DNA of 64,000 bases, taken from an uncultured Paracoccus sp. GTDB taxonomy: Bacteria; Pseudomonadota; Alphaproteobacteria; Rhodobacterales; Rhodobacteraceae. Positions 7,914-17,761 of the stretch are shown in pieces. The stretch spans positions 124,001 through 188,000 of the forward strand of contig NZ_CANKWH010000005.1 in assembly GCF_947487305.1 (NCBI RefSeq), read 5' to 3'. The notes under the pieces are model-generated. The model was not told the origin of the DNA and did not search any database. It saw only the letters and a list, made by a program, of their open reading frames with translations. The position numbers were made by a program, and so were the translations under genes. Each line of letters opens with the position of its first letter. The first letter of the stretch is position 1.

Positions 7914-9040
7914 TGGAAGGCATGGCAGGACAGAAATCCTCGCTGACCTGGTCGGTCAACATCGCCGCGCTTCTGCTGGTGATCCTCTGGACCATCCCGA
8001 CCTTCGGCCTGTTCGTGTCGTCGTTCCGCGACCGCGACCAGATCTCGACCTCGGGTTGGTGGAAGTCCTTCTCGGCGCAGGAGCAGACGGGCTTCGTCCG
8101 CACCGGCACCGATGATGATGCGACGCAGGATGGCGGCCTCTATGTGCTGGAAGGTTCGCTGGTCACGGAAGGCCAGGACCTGATCGGCTGGGGCACGTCG
8201 GCCCGCCGGCCCGATGAATTCGCGCCCGGCACCAGCCAGACCATCGAGGATGGCTGGGAATTGACGGTGAACGAGGATGGCAGCTATCGCCTGACCTCGC
8301 CCACCCCCTTCGAGATGAGCCGTGGCGAGCGGATCTTTACCACCACCACCGCCCCGGCGAAATTCACCACCGCCAACTATACGCGGGTGCTGACGGCGGA
8401 CGGGATCGGCCGCGCCTTCATCAACACGGCGACCGTGACCATCCCGGCGACGATCATCCCGATCCTGATCGCGGCCTTTGCCGCCTATGCGCTGGCCTGG
8501 ATGCGTTTCCCCGGTCGCGCGCTGATCATGGCGGTCGTGGTCGGGCTTCTGGTCGTGCCGCTGCAGGTGGCGCTGATCCCGCTTCTGCGCTTTCACAACG
8601 AGATCGGCATCGGCAAGGGCTATCTGGGCATCTGGCTGGCGCATACCGGCTTCGGCCTGCCCTTGGCGATCTATCTCCTTCGCAGTTACATGGCAGGCTT
8701 GCCGCGCGAAGTGATCGAATCCGCCCGCGTGGACGGCGCGACGGAATTCCAGATCTTCCGCAAGATCATCCTGCCCCTGTCTTTCCCGGCGCTCGCCTCG
8801 TTCTCGATCTTCCAGTTTCTCTGGACCTGGAACGACCTGCTGGTCGCCACCGTGTTCCTTGGCAATACCGATGAACAGCGGGTGATGACCGCGGCCCTGC
8901 GCGAGATGATGGGGTCGCGCGGCGGCGAATGGGAAATCCTGGCGACGTCGGCCTTCATCAGCATCTCGGTGCCGCTGATCGTCTTCTTCGCCATGCAACG
9001 TTACCTGGTCCGCGGATTGCTGGCCGGATCGGTCAAGTAA
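7913..9040 (+). CDS. aglG: Alpha-glucoside ABC transporter permease AglG
   Basis: A 375-residue MalG-type permease. TM1 (about residues 10-35) is followed by an unusually large periplasmic insert of about 110 residues before TM2 (from ATVTIPATIIPILIAAFAAYALAWMRF). Such an insert is characteristic of AglG/GtsC-like alpha-glucoside permeases. The EAA loop reads LPREVIESARVDGATEFQIFRKIILPL. Its ATG overlaps the aglF stop by one base, indicating translational coupling. Partner of AglF in the membrane channel, energised by AglK. Confidence 0.9.
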   Translation: MEGMAGQKSSLTWSVNIAALLLVILWTIPTFGLFVSSFRDRDQISTSGWWKSFSAQEQTGFVRTGTDDDATQDGGLYVLEGSLVTEGQDLIGWGTSARRPDEFAPGTSQTIEDGWELTVNEDGSYRLTSPTPFEMSRGERIFTTTTAPAKFTTANYTRVLTADGIGRAFINTATVTIPATIIPILIAAFAAYALAWMRFPGRALIMAVVVGLLVVPLQVALIPLLRFHNEIGIGKGYLGIWLAHTGFGLPLAIYLLRSYMAGLPREVIESARVDGATEFQIFRKIILPLSFPALASFSIFQFLWTWNDLLVATVFLGNTDEQRVMTAALREMMGSRGGEWEILATSAFISISVPLIVFFAMQRYLVRGLLAGSVK

Positions 9041-9051
9041 GGACAATCAAG

Positions 9052-10593
9052 TTGACGAAGACGACGAATGACTGGTGGAAGGGCGCGGTGATCTATCAGA
9101 TCTATCCGCGCAGCTTCCAGGACACGACGGGCGACGGCCGGGGCGATCTTTCAGGGATCGCGCAGCGGCTGGACCATGTCGCGTCGCTGGGTGTGGATGC
9201 GATCTGGATCTCGCCCTTCTTCACCAGTCCGATGAAGGATTTCGGCTATGATGTCAGCGATTATCGCGGCATCGACCCGCAATTCGGGACCATGGCCGAT
9301 TTCGACCGGGTGATCGCCCGCGCCCATGAGCTGGGGCTGAAGGTGCTGATCGATCTGGTGCTGTCGCACACCTCGGACCAGCATCCGTGGTTCCAGGAAA
9401 GCAAATCCTCGCGCGATAATGCCAAGGCCGACTGGTATGTCTGGGCCGATCCGAAGCCCGATGGCACCGGGCCGACCAACTGGCTGTCGATCTTTGGCGG
9501 CAGCGCCTGGCAGTGGAACCCCAAGCGCGAGCAGTATTACCTGCACAACTTCCTGAAGGAACAGCCCGACCTGAACTTCCACAACCCGGATGTGCAGGAG
9601 GCGCTGGTCGATGTGGCCCGCTTCTGGCTGGAACGGGGCGTGGACGGCTTCCGGCTGGATACGATCAACTTCTATACCCATGACGCGCAGCTGCGCGACA
9701 ATCCGGGCCTGCCGCCGGAACAGCGGCGCGCCGATACCGCCCCGGCGGTGAACCCCTATAACCACCAGAGCCACAAGTTCGACAAGTCGCAGCCGGAAAA
9801 CTTGGTCTTCCTGAAGAAGCTGCGGGCGGTGATGGATGAATACGGCGCCGCCGCCGTGGGCGAGATCGGCGACAGCGAACGGGCCTGGGAGCTCTTGGAG
9901 GAATACACCCGCGGCAAGCACGGCGTGCAGATGTCCTATGTCTTCGACTTCCTGTCGGGCGAGGATCTGACCGCCGGCCGCGTCGTCGAGGTCTTCGACG
10001 AAAAGGCCCGCCGCGCCCCCGATGGCTGGCCCTGCTGGGCTTTCTCCAATCATGATGTGGTTCGCCACATGTCGCGCTGGAACCTGAACCCCGCCGCCGC
10101 CAAAGCCTATGCCACGGTGCTGATGGCGCTGCAGGGCTCGGTCTGTCTCTATCAGGGCGAGGAACTGGGTCTGCCCGAGGCCGATATCGCCTTTGAGGAC
10201 CTGCAGGACCCCTATGGCATCGAGTTCTGGCCCGAGTTCAAGGGCCGCGACGGCTGCCGCACGCCGATGGCCTGGGAGGCGAAGGCCAACGACTATGCCG
10301 GCTTCTCGACGGTGAAGCCCTGGCTGCCGGTGCCCGAGGCGCATCGCGCGCTGGCGGTCAGCGAGCAGGAGGATGATCCGGATTCGCTGCTGAACCACTA
10401 TCGCTGGTCGATCGGGCTGCGGCAAAAGCATCCGGCGCTGCGCATCGGCGATCAGACCGCGATGAAAGCCGAGGGTTCGGTCCTGTCCTTCCGCCGCGCG
10501 GCGGGCGAGGACAAGCTGCAGATCCGCGCGAACCTGTCGAACAAACCTGCGGCGGGGCTTGCGCCCTGGCAGGTCGAGATTAACGAGGGATAA
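9052..10593 (+). CDS. aglA: Alpha-glucosidase, GH13 family
   Basis: A 513-residue cytoplasmic glycoside hydrolase family 13 enzyme that cleaves imported alpha-glucosides to glucose. (beta/alpha)8-barrel motifs are present: VIYQIYPRSFQDTTGDGRGD, DLVLSHTSD, GFRLDTIN with the nucleophile (D203), AVGEIGD with the acid/base (E271) and FSNHDVVRH with the third acid (D335). The only start fitting both the family N-terminus and the aglG boundary is TTG, 11 bases after the aglG stop, with a GTAAGGAC ribosome site. No signal peptide is seen, consistent with intracellular hydrolysis. Freed glucose would be phosphorylated by the glucokinase encoded near 60 kb. Confidence 0.92.
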   Translation: MTKTTNDWWKGAVIYQIYPRSFQDTTGDGRGDLSGIAQRLDHVASLGVDAIWISPFFTSPMKDFGYDVSDYRGIDPQFGTMADFDRVIARAHELGLKVLIDLVLSHTSDQHPWFQESKSSRDNAKADWYVWADPKPDGTGPTNWLSIFGGSAWQWNPKREQYYLHNFLKEQPDLNFHNPDVQEALVDVARFWLERGVDGFRLDTINFYTHDAQLRDNPGLPPEQRRADTAPAVNPYNHQSHKFDKSQPENLVFLKKLRAVMDEYGAAAVGEIGDSERAWELLEEYTRGKHGVQMSYVFDFLSGEDLTAGRVVEVFDEKARRAPDGWPCWAFSNHDVVRHMSRWNLNPAAAKAYATVLMALQGSVCLYQGEELGLPEADIAFEDLQDPYGIEFWPEFKGRDGCRTPMAWEAKANDYAGFSTVKPWLPVPEAHRALAVSEQEDDPDSLLNHYRWSIGLRQKHPALRIGDQTAMKAEGSVLSFRRAAGEDKLQIRANLSNKPAAGLAPWQVEINEG

Positions 10594-10608
10594 TGGAGGG
10601 GGAGGCCC

Positions 10609-11703
<1,095 letters not shown>

Positions 11704-11724
11704 GCCCCGTTCAGACAGCAAAAT

Positions 11725-11749
11725 GCCCGCCGGTTTGCAGCCGGCGGGC
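11725..11749 (+). terminator. Terminator-like hairpin after aglK
   Basis: Perfect 9-bp GC-rich stem (GCCCGCCGG / CCGGCGGGC) with a 7-base loop, followed by GTTCTT on the plus strand. It lies between convergent aglK and the RTX gene and could serve both directions. Confidence 0.7.
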
Positions 11750-11775
11750 GTTCTTGTAAGCGGTGAAAGTCGGGA

Positions 11776-12816
11776 TCAGGTGAAGATGAAATCCGAGCCG
11801 TCCAGATCCGCAGAATGCAGCGCGCGGTCGGTATCGCGCAGCTCGAAGCTGAGGGAGGAATCGGCGAGCGCCACCAGGACGCGGCCATTGCCCAGATCGG
11901 TGAGGGTCAAATCGTCGATGCTGTCGGCGCCCCATTGGCTGATGTCGAGCTGGTCGACCCCGTCCTCGTAATCGCGGACAAGATCGCTGCGCGTATCGAA
12001 GCTGACGAAGACAAATTTGTCCGCTCCGGCACCACCCCACATCTGGTCATAGCCGTCGCCACCGTTCAGAACATCCGCGCCGTCATCCCCATAGAGCGTG
12101 TCGGACCCGATATTTCCGAACAGACGATCATCACCGCCGCCGCCGTGAATTTCATCAGCATTGCCAAGGCCGGCCAGATTATTGTCCTGCTGATCGCCGA
12201 CCAGCGTGTCCTGGGCATTCGTCCCGCGGATATTCTGGAAATCAACGAAATGCTGGGTTACGCCCCTTACCGTGAAGGTGCCGTTGCCGAGGGCGTCATC
12301 ATCCATGATGGCCACAACGCCGCCCTCCCGGGTTTGAGCCCCGCGGACAAGCCCTTCGAGGTTCAGCCAGTTGGTGCCGCCATTGCCGAAATGCAGCGCA
12401 TATTCATTGGCCGTGACGGATACGCTGTCGAAGCCGGTTGAATATTCGTAGATTTTCGTTCCAGCATAGACGAAATCGGTGGCGTCGATCACCATCGAAT
12501 CCGATGCATCAAACGGGCTGACATAGACCGAATGTCCGCCATCGGCAGTGGAGATCTTGATCTTGCCCGGTTCGACCTCGGTCACGACGAGCTGGTCGAA
12601 TTTGGTGACTCCCCAGCCGCTGAGATCGATAAGATCGCTGCCATCCTCGAAATCATTGAACATCTTCAGCTGCCCGTCATTGCCAGGCGTGTAGATGTCC
12701 TTGCCCTGACCGCCATGGACGATATCGAAACCGTCATAGCTGTAGATCCAGTCCGAGAGCTCTGTCCCGAACATGATCTCGACTCCGCTGGTGCTGGTAC
12801 CGTCGATTCTGTTCAT
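11776..12816 (-). CDS. RTX calcium-binding repeat protein (hemolysin-type)
   Basis: A 346-residue acidic protein. Residues about 198-265 carry hemolysin-type nonapeptide repeats (GGxGxDxLx), for example GNADEIHGGGGDD, GNIGSDTLYG and GGDGYDQMWGGAGADKF. These fold into a calcium-loaded beta-roll. The last 80 residues (FVFVSFDTRSD...DLDGSDFIFT) resemble the secretion-signal end of M10/serralysin-type proteins. There is no Sec signal peptide, so type I secretion is expected, but no T1SS genes are nearby. The N-terminal 190 residues contain no catalytic motif I recognise. A GGAGG site precedes the ATG by 7 bases. It stands alone between aglK and argC and may be an acquired cell-surface or exported protein. 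Confidence 0.85.
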   Translation of the reverse strand: MNRIDGTSTSGVEIMFGTELSDWIYSYDGFDIVHGGQGKDIYTPGNDGQLKMFNDFEDGSDLIDLSGWGVTKFDQLVVTEVEPGKIKISTADGGHSVYVSPFDASDSMVIDATDFVYAGTKIYEYSTGFDSVSVTANEYALHFGNGGTNWLNLEGLVRGAQTREGGVVAIMDDDALGNGTFTVRGVTQHFVDFQNIRGTNAQDTLVGDQQDNNLAGLGNADEIHGGGGDDRLFGNIGSDTLYGDDGADVLNGGDGYDQMWGGAGADKFVFVSFDTRSDLVRDYEDGVDQLDISQWGADSIDDLTLTDLGNGRVLVALADSSLSFELRDTDRALHSADLDGSDFIFT

Positions 12817-13074
12817 GCGTTAACCTCCACAAGTTAAAACTGCCACTGCATCGTCAGGATCGGCCGAATCAGGGGGAATGATTAAGAGCCCGATTCGACT
12901 GATGAATCGACTCCGATACTAAGGTTCGCTAAACTTCTCTCGACAGTGGTCCTTTTGGACAGGTGCGAATCGCGCGGCTGCGGTCGGAAATCGATCTGCG
13001 GGGCGTATTTTCATGTCCATTGTGCGGCCTCGATCATCGGCCTATAGATCGGGCGTTCATAAGGAGGATGGGAC

Positions 13075-13992
13075 ATGGCCTATCAGGTGTTCATCGACGG
13101 CGAAGCAGGCACGACGGGTCTTCAGATCCGCGATCGCCTGGCGAATCGCGATGATATCTGGCTGGTCCAGGTCGATCCCGCCCGCCGCAAGGACCCAGAG
13201 GCCCGGCGCGAGGCTTTCGCCTCTGCCGATGTGGCCATCCTGTGCCTGCCCGACGATGCCGCCCGCGAGGCAGTGGCGCTGGCCGAGGGGCTGGAGGTGC
13301 GGTTCATTGACGCATCCACGGCGCATCGCGTGGCCGATGGCTGGGTCTATGGCTTTGCCGAGGTCGCAGCCGGCGCCCGCGAGGCCATTGCCGGGGCGAA
13401 GAATGTCAGCAATCCGGGCTGCTATTCCACCGGCGCCATCGCCGTCATCGCGCCGCTGGTCGCGGCCGGGCTGGTGGCGAAGGACGAGGCTTTGTCGATC
13501 ATCGGCGTCAGCGGCTATACCGGCGGCGGCAAGGCGATGATTGCCGATTTCGGTAGTGGCGAGGCCCCGGCGCATTTCATCTATGCGCTTGACCAGCATC
13601 ACAAGCACCTGCCCGAGATCATCGCCCGCACCGGGTTGACGACGCGGCCGGTGTTTTCACCTGCAGTCGGCAATTTCGCGCAGGGCATGGCGATTCAGCT
13701 GCCGCTGCAACTGGGCGGCGGGCGCAGCCTCAACTCGCTGCATCAGGCGCTGGCCGATCACTATGGCGGCGCGCAGTTCGTGCGCGTGGTGACGGCGGAA
13801 GAGGCGGGAACCCGCATCGTGCCGACCAAGCTCAACGACACCAACATGCTCGAGATCTCGGTCCATGGCGATGATGCCAATGGCTGCGCCAATGTCATCG
13901 CGGTGCTGGACAATCTCGGCAAGGGTGCCTCGGGCGCGGCGGTGCAGAACCTGAACATCATGCTGGGCGTGGACGAGGGCGCGGGGCTGTAA
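13075..13992 (+). CDS. argC: N-acetyl-gamma-glutamyl-phosphate reductase (short, type 2)
   Basis: A 305-residue NADPH-dependent reductase converting N-acetylglutamyl phosphate to the semialdehyde in arginine synthesis. An N-terminal nucleotide-binding segment (VFIDGEAGTTGLQI) is followed by VSNPGCYSTGA with the catalytic Cys (C116), and HHKHLPEI supplies the conserved His. The length fits the shorter ArgC class. A GGAGGATGG ribosome site precedes the ATG. It is surrounded by unrelated genes; a hairpin element follows it. Confidence 0.95.
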   Translation: MAYQVFIDGEAGTTGLQIRDRLANRDDIWLVQVDPARRKDPEARREAFASADVAILCLPDDAAREAVALAEGLEVRFIDASTAHRVADGWVYGFAEVAAGAREAIAGAKNVSNPGCYSTGAIAVIAPLVAAGLVAKDEALSIIGVSGYTGGGKAMIADFGSGEAPAHFIYALDQHHKHLPEIIARTGLTTRPVFSPAVGNFAQGMAIQLPLQLGGGRSLNSLHQALADHYGGAQFVRVVTAEEAGTRIVPTKLNDTNMLEISVHGDDANGCANVIAVLDNLGKGASGAAVQNLNIMLGVDEGAGL

Positions 13993-14004
13993 GCCGCACC
14001 TTCA

Positions 14005-14040
14005 GCGGGGGCGCTGCCCCCGCCGCCCCCGGGATATTTC
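14005..14040 (+). repeat. GC hairpin followed by CCCCCGGGATATTT (REP-like element or terminator)
   Basis: A perfect 8-bp stem (GCGGGGGC / GCCCCCGC) with a 3-base loop is followed by CGCCCCCGGGATATTT. From memory, short intergenic elements of this GGGGGC...GCCCCC...GATATTT type recur after genes in Rhodobacterales genomes. Only one copy was noticed in this window. It lies between convergent argC and the secreted-protein gene and may terminate transcription. Confidence 0.45.
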
Positions 14041-14059
14041 TGCCGGATGAAGCTGCGCG

Positions 14060-14656
14060 TCAGTCCAGATGGCCCGCGATGGCGCGGGCCAGCGCGAAGG
14101 CGCGCTGCTCAAGGATGACCGGGCTTTCGCAGACATAGGTCAGAGATTGCTGGCGGTCGGTGAAGATACGCTGATCCCAGTCGAGCGCCGCTTCCTCGGC
14201 ATCGATGGCGTCGAAATCGGGCTCGGTGGCGGCCTCGAGCTCGGCCATCTTCGCCCGGCGATCCTCGATCATCTTCGCCAGATCGACCTGTTTCTGGCCG
14301 TAGCGGGCAATACCTTCGATCATCGCGCTGCGTTCGGGTTCGATCTTGTCCAGAATCGCCTGCATCAGCGCGGTCAGACGGGCATTGTCGGCGTCAGCGG
14401 CAAATTCCGCGATCAGCGGCTCGGCCTCCTCGATGGGCAGGCGGCGCTGTTCCAGCCGGGCGGCCAGTGCGGCGATCTCGGGGTCACGCGACAGGGTGGT
14501 CGTCGCCTCGTCGGGCTGCGGCCCGGTCCACATCTGCCCGATCGACAGATGCGGCTGCTTGCGCTGGATGCAGGGCCAGGTCGGGTCGGTGCCCGAGGCG
14601 GCAAAGGCCGCAGGCGCTGCCCCCAGCATCAGGATCATGGCAATCACGCGCGTCAT
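14060..14656 (-). CDS. Secreted alpha-helical protein of the PQQ/ABC cluster, function unknown
   Basis: A 198-residue protein with a signal peptide (MTRVIAMILMLGAAPAAFA). The mature start TDPTWPCIQRKQPHLSIGQMW is followed by long, charged, probably coiled helices (ALAARLEQRRLPIEEAEPLIAEFAADADNARL, split here for description) and a second cysteine near YVCESPVILEQRAFALARAI. The two cysteines could form a disulfide. It is the last gene of the PQQ-associated ABC operon, and its start overlaps the permease stop. I recognise the type as a conserved companion of that transporter but know of no function. Confidence 0.75.
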   Translation of the reverse strand: MTRVIAMILMLGAAPAAFAASGTDPTWPCIQRKQPHLSIGQMWTGPQPDEATTTLSRDPEIAALAARLEQRRLPIEEAEPLIAEFAADADNARLTALMQAILDKIEPERSAMIEGIARYGQKQVDLAKMIEDRRAKMAELEAATEPDFDAIDAEEAALDWDQRIFTDRQQSLTYVCESPVILEQRAFALARAIAGHLD

Positions 14657-15474
14657 GCGGCCCCCTTCCTGCGCCCCCAGGCGCCCTTGGCCGGATCATA
14701 CATGAAGACCGCCGCGCCAAAGAACCCCGCCAAACAGCCTAGGACCACGGTCAGAGACAGCCAGTTCACCTGCAGATAGAGCGCAAAGCGGATCAGCTCG
14801 ACCGCATGGGTGAAGGGGTTGAAGGCGCAGATGTCGTGCAACAGGACCGAGCTTTCGCGCATCCGCCACAGCGGATAAAGCGCCGAGGAGGCGAAGAACA
14901 TCGGGAAGATGACGAAGTTCATCACCCCGGCGAAGTTCTCGAGCTGGCGGATGGCCGAGCTGAGAAACAGCCCCATCGCCCCCAGCATCATCCCCGACAG
15001 GACCAGCGCCGGCAGCACCGCAACATAACCCCAGATCGGCGGGCGGATATCCCAGAACCAGGCGATGGCGAGGAAGGTATAGACCTGGATGATCGAGACG
15101 ATCACACCGGCGACCAGCTTCGATCCCAGCAAGAACCAGCGTGGAAACGGGCTGACCAGCAGCGTCCGCATCGCCCCGGTTTCGCGGTCATAGACCATCG
15201 AGAGCGAAGATTGCATGCCGTTGAACAGCTGGATCATGGCGCAGAGACCGGGGGTCACGTAGACCTCGTAAAGCACATAGGTCTGGTAGGGCGGGGTGAT
15301 CGACATACCCAGCACCGCGCGGAAGCCGGCGGCGAAGATGAAGAGCCAGACCAGTGGCCTGACCAGCGCCGCAAGGAAACGGCCGCGCTGGTTCACGAAG
15401 CGCAGCGTCTCGCGCCGGGCGATGCCAAGGAAGGCCGTGGCCCAGGCCCGGGGCGGGAAGGCGATATCGCTCAT
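14653..15474 (-). CDS. ABC-2 type permease of the PQQ-dependent alcohol oxidation system
   Basis: A 273-residue inner-membrane protein with about six hydrophobic segments and the ABC-2 family pattern: FVNQRGRFLAALVRPLVWLFIFAAGF, VYDRETGAMRTLLVSPFPRW and a late FFASSALYPLW...FNPFTHAVELIRF region. ABC-2 permeases are usually exporters. It is coupled to the ATPase upstream by an ATGA overlap. Orthologues sit in clusters for PQQ-dependent ethanol or methanol oxidation, which is the basis for the name. The transported substrate is unknown; candidates include a cofactor, haem or a metal chelator. Confidence 0.88.
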   Translation of the reverse strand: MSDIAFPPRAWATAFLGIARRETLRFVNQRGRFLAALVRPLVWLFIFAAGFRAVLGMSITPPYQTYVLYEVYVTPGLCAMIQLFNGMQSSLSMVYDRETGAMRTLLVSPFPRWFLLGSKLVAGVIVSIIQVYTFLAIAWFWDIRPPIWGYVAVLPALVLSGMMLGAMGLFLSSAIRQLENFAGVMNFVIFPMFFASSALYPLWRMRESSVLLHDICAFNPFTHAVELIRFALYLQVNWLSLTVVLGCLAGFFGAAVFMYDPAKGAWGRRKGAA

Positions 15475-16193
15475 GCCGCCACGCCCGTCAGGTCGAGGAA
15501 GGATTGCGTCAACCCGCGCTCGCCCGAGACGTCCCCGGCCCGGCCGTTCTCCAGCACCTGGCCCTTGTGCAGGATGACCAGCCCGTCATCGGGCTGGATC
15601 TCGTCGAGGATATGCGTGGCCCAGAGCGCCGAGACGCCCCGCTCGGCGATCAGGCGGCGGGTCAGGGCCAGCACCTCAGCGCGGGATTTCACATCGAGGC
15701 CCACGGTCGCCTCGTCCAGAAGCAGCAGGTCGGGGCGGTGGATCAGGGCGCGGGCGATTTCGGCCCGGCGCTGCTGACCCCCCGACAGCGCGTTGACCCG
15801 GTCCCCGGCGCGCTCGGCCAGATCGACCTGCGCCAGCACATCACCGATGCGGCCACGCGCCTCGGCGCGCGGAATGCCGTGCAGACTGGCGTGATACATG
15901 AGGTTCTGCGCCACGGTCAGATCGGCATCGAGCGCACGGCTTTGGAACACCACCCCCAGCCGCGCCAGTGCCTGCGCCGGCTGGCGGCGCAGGTCATAGC
16001 CGGCGACAGCGATGCTTCCCGAGGTATTGTTGTAAAGCCGGGTGATCAGCGAGAAGAGCGTGGTCTTGCCCGCCCCGTTCACCCCCAGAAGCGCAGTGAA
16101 CCCGCCCCTCGGCACGCTCAGCGATACGTTGCGCAGAGCCTCGACCGGGCCGAAGCTGTGGCTGACATCGCTGATCTGAAGGGCCGGGGTCAT
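15471..16193 (-). CDS. ABC transporter ATP-binding protein of the PQQ-dependent alcohol oxidation system
   Basis: A 240-residue ATPase. Motifs are Walker A GVNGAGKTT, Q-loop GVVFQSRALD, signature LSGGQQRRAEIARAL, Walker B LLLLDEATVGLD and switch His ATHILDE. It has the DRA/NodI-like layout that pairs with ABC-2 permeases, and its stop overlaps the permease start. It probably powers export of an unknown molecule needed by periplasmic quinoproteins. The nearby solute-binding protein is of an importer type, so how the two components relate is unresolved. Confidence 0.9.
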   Translation of the reverse strand: MTPALQISDVSHSFGPVEALRNVSLSVPRGGFTALLGVNGAGKTTLFSLITRLYNNTSGSIAVAGYDLRRQPAQALARLGVVFQSRALDADLTVAQNLMYHASLHGIPRAEARGRIGDVLAQVDLAERAGDRVNALSGGQQRRAEIARALIHRPDLLLLDEATVGLDVKSRAEVLALTRRLIAERGVSALWATHILDEIQPDDGLVILHKGQVLENGRAGDVSGERGLTQSFLDLTGVAA

Positions 16194-16210
16194 GGCGCGA
16201 CTATAGCGCG

Positions 16211-16765
16211 CTACTGGATATTGAACACCGCCTGTTGCGTCTCGCCAGTGGAACCGGGGATCGACAGGGTATAGCGGCCCGGCACGATGGCGATGAAGCT
16301 GATCCTGGCGCTGCCGGCATCGTCGAACTCGATGCTGTGGACGCCCATCGGGCGGATCTCGATATCGTTGATGACGACCTCGTTGATCCAGACCGCGCGG
16401 AAGAAATCGCCGCCCGACAGCGCCAGTTCCTGCGTGCCGTCGGCATTGATGTGGATGGTGTAATAGCCGCCCGACTTGATGGTGTATTCTCCGCTGGCGA
16501 CCGGCTGCCCGGCGCTCAGCGTCAGCGGCGCCAGAAGCGCGCGGTTGTCGCTGGCCATGATGCCCGAGAAGCCGAAATCATATTTTCCGGATGCTTGCAG
16601 CACGCCCTCGCCCTCGTCAGCCGCCTCCTCTTCCTCGGCTTCGGCCTCCGCCCCTTCGGCAGACTGGGCCGCGGCCTCAGTGGTCGCTTCAGGGGCGGCT
16701 TCCTGCGCGGCCACGGGCAGGGCCAGGGCGGTGGAGAGGAACAGCAGGCTCAGCAATCGGGTCAC
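16211..16765 (-). CDS. Secreted acidic protein of the PQQ/ABC cluster, function unknown
   Basis: A 184-residue exported protein starting at GTG (VTRLLSLLFLSTALALPVAA signal peptide) behind a GAAGGAGAA ribosome site. An Ala/Glu-rich, highly acidic linker (about residues 22-54) precedes a beta-rich domain beginning GKYDFGFSGIMASDNRALL. That domain contains GEYTIKSGGYYTIHI and GDFFRAVWINEVVINDIEIRP and looks like a small beta-sandwich. It lies between the beta-propeller gene and the ATPase gene on the same strand. I do not recognise a catalytic motif; a periplasmic partner or scaffold role is only an inference. Confidence 0.75.
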   Translation of the reverse strand: MTRLLSLLFLSTALALPVAAQEAAPEATTEAAAQSAEGAEAEAEEEEAADEGEGVLQASGKYDFGFSGIMASDNRALLAPLTLSAGQPVASGEYTIKSGGYYTIHINADGTQELALSGGDFFRAVWINEVVINDIEIRPMGVHSIEFDDAGSARISFIAIVPGRYTLSIPGSTGETQQAVFNIQ

Positions 16766-16793
16766 GGGGTTCTCCTTCAGAATGAATACGGAT

Positions 16794-17753
16794 CTAGTTC
16801 GGTGCGACGACCACGCCCCAAGGCTGCTGGCCAACCGGAATGGATTTGATCACCTCGCGCGCGGCCACGTCTATGACCGAAACGTCGTTGGAATTGCCGT
16901 TGGTGGTGAACAGGTATTTCTGGTCGGGCGAGAAGCCGAGTTGCCAGACGCGCTGGCCGACCAGCAGGTAATCGATCACCTCGTCGGTCTCGCCATCGAT
17001 CACCGCCACCCGGTTTGCCGGGCCAAGCGCCACGAAAACGGTCTTGCCATCCGCCGTCACCCGCGCGCCCACGGGCTGGATCGCCTCGGGCAGGACGCCG
17101 GGAATGTCGAACCCGATCTTGGTGGTGATCTGCTGGGTCGCCGGATCGATCACGCTGACCGTGCCGCCAATCTCGCTGGTGACGTAAAGCTTGGTGCCGG
17201 CGTCGTTGTACTGGGCAAAGCGCGGGCGGCTGTCGACCAGCACATTGGCGACGATCTCGAAGCTTTCGGTATCGATGAAATGCGCCATGTTGGTGGTTTC
17301 CGAGGTGTTGATGACATACTTGCCATCCGGGCTGACGCCCATGCCCTCGGGTTCAACCCCCACCGGGATCTCGGCCAGCACCTTGTGGGTCTGGGTATCG
17401 ACCACGGTGACCAGATTGTCATCCTCGTTTGCGATGTAGAGCGGGTTGCCCGAGGGGTGCAGAACGAACAGCTCGGGGTCGGGACCCGATGGCAGGGTAT
17501 GGGTCTCTTCCATCGTCTCGGGATTGAACACCCGCACCAGATCGTCGTCGCTGGCGCAGACATACAGTTCCTTGCCATCAGGGCTGATGGTGATGCCGCG
17601 CGGGCGGTTGCCGGCGGGATAGCTGCCGATCACCTCCATCGTCTCGCTGTCGATGACGGTCACGTCATTGCCCTTTTCATTGGTCACGAAGACTCGGTTG
17701 GCCAGCGCCGGGCTGGCGGCAAGGCAGAGGGTAAGGACAAGGGCGTGTTTCAT
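16794..17753 (-). CDS. YVTN-type beta-propeller protein associated with PQQ-dependent catabolism
   Basis: A 319-residue periplasmic protein. The signal peptide MKHALVLTLCLAASPALA is followed by about seven repeats of the type 'VFVTNEKGNDVTVIDSETMEV...P.GI.ISPDGKELYV'. This is a seven-bladed propeller of the PQQ-dependent-catabolism-associated group. It lacks the tryptophan-docking motifs of true PQQ dehydrogenases, so it is probably a binding or scaffold protein. It lies 8 bases after the solute-binding protein gene in the same operon. A diverged paralogue is encoded at about 20 kb. Confidence 0.87.
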   Translation of the reverse strand: MKHALVLTLCLAASPALANRVFVTNEKGNDVTVIDSETMEVIGSYPAGNRPRGITISPDGKELYVCASDDDLVRVFNPETMEETHTLPSGPDPELFVLHPSGNPLYIANEDDNLVTVVDTQTHKVLAEIPVGVEPEGMGVSPDGKYVINTSETTNMAHFIDTESFEIVANVLVDSRPRFAQYNDAGTKLYVTSEIGGTVSVIDPATQQITTKIGFDIPGVLPEAIQPVGARVTADGKTVFVALGPANRVAVIDGETDEVIDYLLVGQRVWQLGFSPDQKYLFTTNGNSNDVSVIDVAAREVIKSIPVGQQPWGVVVAPN

Positions 17754-17761
17754 GGCAAACC

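Noticed and set aside
11776..12816. RTX protein considered as a lanmodulin-like lanthanide binder
   Set aside because: No EF-hand loops are present; the repeats are GGxGxDxLx nonapeptides, so only the RTX family is supported.
12817..13074. Possible short gene between the RTX gene and argC
   Set aside because: Only short frames without ribosome sites or composition like coding sequence; probably promoters for the two divergent genes.
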